A DNA stretch of 64,000 nucleotides from Rapana venosa (lineage: Eukaryota > Mollusca > Gastropoda > Neogastropoda > Muricidae). Within the stretch, counting starts at the first letter, position 1. The number at the start of each line of letters is the position of its first letter. This document shows, one piece after another, positions 52,003 through 60,561 of this stretch. The DNA is taken from positions 49,072,482-49,136,481 of the forward strand of contig CM054157.1 in assembly GCA_028751875.1 (NCBI GenBank), written 5' to 3'. Under the pieces are notes generated by a model that saw only the letters and a list, made by a program, of their open reading frames with translations, did not search any database and was not told the origin of the DNA. Both the position numbers and the translations under genes were made by a program.

Positions 52003-52366
52003 ATTTATTGTCATAGATTTTTCCCCCCCTTCGATATTGGTTGTGATTTGTGATTTTTGGTGGAAATTATATGATTTGTATTTTTGATGCAAGTATTCTT
52101 CACATGGGTTTTTGGAAGCTGTGAGTGTGTATTTGAAAGGGGATTTTTTTTATCCTCCAAGGGCAGGTAGAAAGCAGGATTCACGAAGATATTCATTCCT
52201 ATGTCCATAATGAAAAATAATATGATGTGCCTTTTGCCTTGCCTTGATTTCTTCCATCCATTCTCTCTCTCTCACTCTCTCTGTCTCTGTCAATCTATCT
52301 GTCTGTCTGTCTGTCTACCTGTCTGTTTGTTTGTCTGCCTGCCTGTCTGTCTATCTGTCTATCTAC

Positions 52367-52398
<32 letters not shown>

Positions 52399-52894
52399 TT
52401 TCGCTATCTGTCCCCCTCTCTCTCTGTTACTCTCTCTCTCTCTCTCTCTGTCAGTCTCTGTCTCTGTCTGTGTCAGTCTGTCTCTCCCAATGTCTCTGTC
52501 TCTGTTTCTCTCTCCCTGTCTGTCTGCCTGTCTGTCTGTCTGTCTGTCTCTTTCTCTCACTCTCTCTCTCTCTTTCTCTCTCCTTTCTTTCTTGCATTCC
52601 TTTTCTTCTATTTTCCATTTACATTATTGAAATAACTTTTCTTGAACTTCATCATTTTGTCTTTATATATATGTATGTGTATGTATGTGTATGTATGTGT
52701 GTGTATATACATATGTATATATATATGTATATATATATATATAATATATGTATATATGTATGTGTGTATGTTTGTATATGTATATATATATGTGTGTATG
52801 TGTGCATGTATGTATGTGTATGTGTGTATGTATATGTGTGTGTATGTATGTGTGTGTATGTGTGGGTATATGTATATATATGTGTATATATGTG

Positions 52895-52933
<39 letters not shown>

Positions 52934-53278
52934 ATGTATATATACATATATATATATATGTGTGTGTGGGGGGGGTGCATTATGAAATTAATTAGCAGTG
53001 CCTATCCATGTTTGGCTTATTCCTGTTTATGTTTACTTTAAAAAAAATTATGTGTTTCATGTATGAAATTAGATTGGGATGAATTTGCATGGAAAGTCCA
53101 TCATCAATGTATGTATTTTTTCTTTCTTTATATCATTCTTCATGCTATGTATTGCACATTAATTACTTTCGATTTTTTTTTTCAGAGGGCTGGATGTAAA
53201 AAAGCTATTGTTATGCTTATTCTATAACCCTCTATAAATAAAATTTGTTCAATGTTTGTTCATTGTTCGCTCTCTCTC

Positions 53279-53345
<67 letters not shown>

Positions 53346-53834
53346 CTCTCTCGCTCGCTCTCTTCTCTCTCTCTCTGCGTTCCCTTATTGGATGAGGTGT
53401 GTAGTGCCTGGTCTTCTCCTGTGCTTGTCATTCTGCAGGCCAGGAGGTCTGCCCACTGACCGCAGCCAAGACATTCCGACTTCAGAGCAGTTCTTTTTCT
53501 TTTCTGGGACAGGACGCATGCTGGGTGCGGTTGTGTTTCCGTAACCAACTGAATGCTGACATTAGTTATGAGGATCTTAAACGCGCGTATTCGATGATAT
53601 GATGATAGCACTTTAATTGTGTTGCACTGAAGATGAGATGAGTAACGATGAATAACGCTGAAAGCGTAGTATGCATGTGTGTGATAATAAAAATCACGAC
53701 ATTAAAAGTTGACATTACATTCATTTTCTTGCGATACTCTTCCCATCACGCGGCATTCATTCACCTCAAGAAAAGGACACAATGATCAGATTATGATGGA
53801 AATTTGTCATCAATTACACGCGTAAAACTGCCCC

Positions 53835-53871
<37 letters not shown>

Positions 53872-54446
53872 ATGTTCCCTTCCGTCACCACTCACACATG
53901 GCCAGATCAGTGTTCCGCAGACCTGCAATGACAAAAGCATGAATGTAACCTCCAAAACTGAGCAGATCAAAACAAAACAGATACGTAATAAACATTCTAC
54001 AGATCACATTCGCCAAACTCTCCATCTCTCCGGCGCCCTCCCTCCCCACTTTTTCGTTTATTGTTCACCCGCTCGCCCTCGGTATCTCTGTATGTATGTA
54101 TATGGATAAAGTATGTCACTTTCTCCCGCTCAACCCCCTCTTCTTCCCCACTCGCTTCACTTTCATCCCCCCCCCCCCCCCCCCCTCTCTCTCTCGCTCT
54201 ATCGCTCTTTCTCTCTCTTCTATAAATATCTTTTTTCAGTAAAGCAATGTGAAACAACTAAAATACATAATAGCGTTGTTAGAATTGTATGAGTAATAAC
54301 TGTTACAATTTTGTTGAAGAAACGGTAAGAAAACAATTATATCAAAGTTCATAAATCGATGATCTTCTCGCATGTGTGTAAAACATGAAGGAAATTTCAA
54401 GGTACAGGCATGACTGCACTTAATATTGATCCCAGGAAATTGTGAA

Positions 54447-54491
<45 letters not shown>

Positions 54492-56091
54492 CGTATTACA
54501 CCTCACTGTTTATGAATGCAATGATTGTGTGTGTTTGCGCGTGTATGTGTACGTACGTGCGCACATACATGCCTGCGTGAGTGCACGCATGCGTACTGCG
54601 TGAATGTAAGCCTGCTTGCATAAATATGTTTGTCCGCTTGCTTAGTAACTTGCTTGCTTGCATGCAGGGTTGGTTGGGGAATTTTTCACTCCTCGGCTAG
54701 AGCTCCGAGGTTCACCAATGGTGAGATTTTTTGCGTATGCGAAACCCCCCCCCCCCCCCCCCCCCCACCTCCCCATTTAGGCACCTGTATTCCGACTTCT
54801 GGGAACAAGGTATCTACTTTTTCAGAACGTAGTGTGGTCGTACGGCGTGAATCCCACCGTGGGTGTGGAAAACCTGACGGACCTGCGCAGGAATGCTGTG
54901 GTGTACGCCTGCTCTCACGTGGCTGTTCTTTACGACTATGACAACACCAAACAGTACATCCTGCAGGGCCATGTAAGTCTTTACACCCCCGAAATGATGA
55001 TGGGGGGAAGAGAGGTTAGGCGTTCCCCCGCTTAACACCCTGGGGTGTCACCCAGAACATGCACTCTTGTTTTTACTTGTAAAAAAGAATTACTGTGAGA
55101 CCGTAACGTAAGTACACACTGGATGAGAAGTTCGTGTGTCAAGTTCTGTGCCATGTAGGTAAATGTTGGCTGAAATTGATGGGCGCCGATTGAGATATGT
55201 TGGTCATGCCAATAGAAACAAACAAATCTGATGACAGTTTTCCAAAGCAATGTTGAGGGCAGAATGAAAAGGGGCAGACCACCAACATCCTGCAGATTGA
55301 ACCCCCTAAAATAGGTTATAAAAAAAAATTATTATACAGGTGACTTGTTCCTCGATATTGTCATGGGAAAGGGAAAAAAGGTAAAGACAGAAAGTAAGAA
55401 TTGGCAAGAAAAATTAAAAAAAAAAAAATTCCCATGCCGGGAATCGAACCCGGGCCGCCTGGGTGAAAGCCAGGAATCCTAACCACTAGACCACATGGGA
55501 CTTGGTGATAGAGGTAACTAATAAATATATATCATTATTTAAAATGCTCTCCCTTGTCTACCTTTTTTTTTCTCGTATGGTCGGTCTATGGGAAAAGTTA
55601 TATGTCTACTAAAAAATAAATTCTTGTACTTTTTCAATAATACTTTGCATGCTGAAAAGAAAATACTGACAAAGCTTTTGGCCTGAGCCAGTCCGTACAG
55701 TTTAAGATTGTAAGTTGAGATAATTATCATAGCCCCCTCTTTTACAGGATAAAATTCATTATCTATACTTAATATTACAATTGAATAATTATTATTGGTT
55801 TACGTTCAAAAAGGGTGGGGGGGGGGTACAATAAGCTTATAGTTAATACAATAATTGACAAGATTCAAGATTTTATTTCAAGAAAAACCCCCAAGGGGTA
55901 CATGAAATTTAACAAAATCACAACTTGCGGATGTGGGCATGTGAAAAATACTCGCACACAAATTCGCTCCAGAATGAAAGAGAACAAACCATGGACATGA
56001 AAAGTGAAAAAGCATTCACAACACAGGAAAGGCATAGCAACCTAACATGCCTGAATACATTTCCCATAACCAACTGCACTCTCTCTCTCTC

Positions 56092-56129
<38 letters not shown>

Positions 56130-56180
56130 CCCATGTAATATGGCCTAAGGCTGAGATAAATTAAATTTGTGAGTTCTGAG

Positions 56181-56212
<32 letters not shown>

Positions 56213-59200
56213 CCAGCCACACCACGCCCAAGCAAAGGCATCAACAAGACAGCACAAGCACACACACACACACACACAACACACAACACGCAGGCGTGGA
56301 ACATCAACACGCCAAGAAACCCGCCAAGAAACCCGCTACCCCCGGTCACACACACACTCGTGCACCCACGCACGCAGGAAGCATTTCAAACTATGTGGCA
56401 CACTTTCACACAAATGCGGGGACACACACACACACATATACACACGCACGTGGGGGTGCTAGTGTGCTCACACACAGTGACATGGCCATTCAAGTCTATA
56501 CTAACAAAGGAAATGAACTTAACCCTAACATGTAATAAAATGCACTGGTGTCATCTAAAGAGATGCGACAAATCAATAGGTTTTCATTATTTCTTTGAGG
56601 AATTTTATAACTTTAATAAGCAAGGATTTATTTGTGGAACTAAACAATTCATGGAACTTCATAACATTTGGGTTTCCTCTATAGTATCTTGGGATAAATT
56701 TGTTTCTTAGTTGCACAAAGAAATGACATTTGAATAGATAATGAAACTCATCACCTAGCTCGTTTTCACCACATTTATCACAGACTCTCTCTGCTCTAGG
56801 GACATTTCTTATTCTGCCAATTTGGATGGGAAGTCTGTGATTTAACGTTCGAAAATAATAAAAAGTTAATGACAAATTATGGGGAAGAATCGTCAGATAA
56901 TCTTCGAAGCAGAAACACTTCTTAAATAGTCTATAATTAAGAAATATGTCGTTGTTATCAACATGAGAAAACCATTGTTGCAAATACTGATCTTGTAAAC
57001 TACGTGTAACTTTGGCTTTAAACCATTCAGATGAAACATTGAGATCAAACTGATTCTGCCAAATGCCACTTAACCCGATTTCGTTTAATATACGTTCTAC
57101 GTTAGTTAAATAAGTAGATTTGTGGGTATTAACGATATACATATCATGTAGCAACTTATAAACAATGTTAGAAAATTTAGGCTCACTTCCGATATCAACA
57201 AGCTTAAACCAAAAGCAAAGCATCCTTATTTAGCTGTTATTTCCACAGGAAACTGACCAAGTTCCCCATAAACCATTTTACTTGGAGTAGATTTTCCCAG
57301 TTTAAGAATTATTTTGAAGAACTTAAGTTGTAATTTTGAAGCTAATTCACATTGATGGAGTCCAGACCTCACATCCATAAAGCAAAATTGGAACTACTAC
57401 TCTGTTAAATAATTCAATCTGTATATCAATGGGAAGAAAAAGTCTTCTGCATTTTTTTAGCAGAGAGAACATGCTACGACATGCTTGATCATATAAGTGT
57501 TTTTGTGCCACGTTAAATTTGTTGTTATAATTAAGGTTCAGCCCGAGATATTTAAAAGAAAAAACCACTTTAATTTCTTTACCACCACATGTAAAACAAG
57601 GCATTTTCTTGATTTTACCTCTTGAAAAAAACCAAAACTTTTGTTTTTTCTACATTTATATTTAAATTTCCACTTATGACAATAGTTACAAATTGCATCG
57701 ATAGCTTTCTGTAAGTCTTCTTTTTGATTCAGCACAATTGCTGTATCATCTGCATACAATAACAAAAACATTTTCAGCAAAAGATCCTCCTTTTCTCTTT
57801 CCCACCCTATTTTCCTGGCTTCCTTTGCCATTGTAGATAAACCGTTTATTTTTTCCATAATGTAGGACTGCATATCATTCAAGTACAAGGCAAAGAGTAA
57901 CGGTGACAAGTTTTCACCCTGGCGAACCCCAGTTGAGGTTTGAAAAAAGTCAGAACACTCATCACCTCCGCTAACACATGATTTAGCTTTAGAGTAGATA
58001 TCTTTGATAACCATTAATATGTTTCCATTCACCCCATGATCGAACAGCTTCCGCCACAGAAAAGCTCTATTAACACGGTCGAACGCCTTTTCAAAATCTA
58101 CAAAAAGGCAATAGAGTCGTTTCCTCTTGGCAAGAAACACATCAATCATGCAATGAAGTGCAAACAAGTGATCAGTGGTGGAAAATCCCGCTCTAAAACC
58201 TGCCTGTTCTTGCCCAATAGTCTTGCATTCATCGAAATATTTTGTCAGTCGGTTGTTAATTACAGAAGTAAATAGTTTTCCAAAGCAACTTAAGATAGTT
58301 TATCCTCTATAATTATTAGGATCCTCTGAACTTCCTTTATGCTTGAAAACTGGCATTAATAGTTCCCATGGACCAGGCATTTGGAGATTTTCCAGAGCGA
58401 AGGATGACATTAAACAACTTAGTAAATATACCAAGTAACCTGGTTGACGACGCCTTTAAAAATTCATTAGTGACGTGATCATAACCACATGTTTTATTTG
58501 ATTTTAGTTTAGTTATTGCATTCTGTACCTCCTCTTCAGTAAAGGGTAAATTTAGCTCTTGGTTTACAATGGCGTAATCCTCATCAATACTGCAACTTTC
58601 TTCGGTCTCTTCTGCTTCTGAGTATATCTTTACAAAATGTTCCTTAAATGCCTGACATGATATGGGTGTAACTGGTATATCTTTATCTACTTTTGTCCCG
58701 TTGATTATCTTCCAGTATGCCTTGGGATCAGAATTCTTTACTCTTCTAATTTTCTTTACAAGGTTATTTTGATAAATTTTGAATTGCTTCCTGATTTCTT
58801 TTTTATAGTCACGACTTGCTTGTTGCCGGACAAGGTACAAACTTTTGCTCCCTCTACAGTGAGCATGCTGATTTACTGCTTTAAAGAAAGCCTTTCGCTT
58901 TTGCTCACAACTTGCGTTAAACCATGCGCACCTTGTAGTTTTTCTTTGCTGTGCTTTTTTAGACTTACACTTTCTTTTCAACAATCCATTTGTTACTGCA
59001 CTGTCTTTCAAAATGTTGGTAACATTACTAACTACACTATCTACATCAGATTGTGAAATTGGCTCTGTGGAGCCTAACAGACTATTTAATACCTGTTCTA
59101 CCTTAAAAATTTCCTGATTATCTAATGAAGATATATAATCAATTTCCTTTTCTTTGAGCAACCTTGGCTTACCCCAAGGGAGCTCTGAAGCAAAATATAT

Positions 59201-60186
59201 TAGCCTATTCATACGTATTACATGACCACAAAAAGTTTTATTTTGGTCTCCGTAACCTTTTTTATTATTTATTTTAAACAAAAGAAGATTATATGCATTT
59301 GGACATACACACACAGATGCGTAAGCTCGCGCGGGGTGTGTGTGTGGGGGAGGGAGGGGGGGGGGGGGGTAAAACTGTTAGATAAATCAATATCCCACAT
59401 GGGTTGCATCTTTGTGTCAATCGTGACTTCGGTGTCATTGGAGATAAGGGATAGCCTAGTGGTTAGAGCTTTGCGCTCGTGATCTGACGGCCCGGGATCA
59501 AGCCACCACCGAGACTTCCATTCGAGGAGATTTTTTCCCCCTGGAATTAACATCAGTACCGACTCTACTTCCCCAAAAGTTCTTCATATGAGACTATTAA
59601 CCGAGGTCCCGTGTGCGAACACATGCAGAGCATGTTGGGCACACGTTAAAAATCCGTTCTTCCTTTTAAAAGGGTAAGCCATTTTGTGCCAGAGGGAACG
59701 AATGACAAAATCTATTTTTTTTAAAAACCGCATGCACACAGGTGTATTTAAACGCCATACCCGAAGTCGGAATGTGGCTACCTTAATGGTTGGTAAAAAC
59801 GGTCGCATACACAAAATCTCACTATGGTGAACCTCGGGAGTTCGAGCTGATGAACGGGAAAAAAAGAATTATAAAATACGAAAATTTGAAGATCTTCCGA
59901 TTCGATTTGTCCCATAAAATGTTTTAAGACCAAGATCAGTTCTGTCATTTGCTTAAAGCAGGGAGAACAGCCTCACTGAAGTCGGAAACGTTAGAAAAAC
60001 AGGTGGGAGGGGGTAGTTTATAAAATAGTTTGTTATTTGGCTTGCACATTAGTGGTTTTGTGTTTTGTTGATGATCGTTCCGAATGAATTCCAGTGTGTT
60101 GATATTCGTATTTCTTGAATTGTTGTTGGAACATCCACATGTATCTACATACTAGGTCAGAGATTTAAGTTTTATTCTTGTGTGTG

Positions 60187-60233
<47 letters not shown>

Positions 60234-60281
60234 GCGTGCGTGCGTTAATTCAACACCTCTTCACCCAAAGTGATATTAATC

Positions 60282-60342
<61 letters not shown>

Positions 60343-60522
60343 CGCGCGCGCGCCAGTTGAACTGCATCACCTGCATCTGTGTCAGTGACAACAAGCGCTG
60401 GTTGATCACGGGAGACAAAGGACCAGATGCCACAGTCATTGCCTGGGACACTTATACAGGGTAAACATCCCTCGCTCTCAGGGCCTCGCTTTCCTCTCAC
60501 ATGTGTTGGTTGTCTTATCTTC

Positions 60523-60561
<39 letters not shown>

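Noticed and set aside
52201..52995. Long overlapping Leu/Ser/Cys- and Tyr/Ile/Cys-rich frames
   Set aside because: Products of CT, CTGT, CTAT and TATG microsatellites, open in multiple frames.
53245..53611. Frames around 53390-53540 as an extra CFAP251 exon
   Set aside because: No acceptor/donor pair with matching phase is convincing; exon 2 joins exon 3 in frame with family-like sequence.
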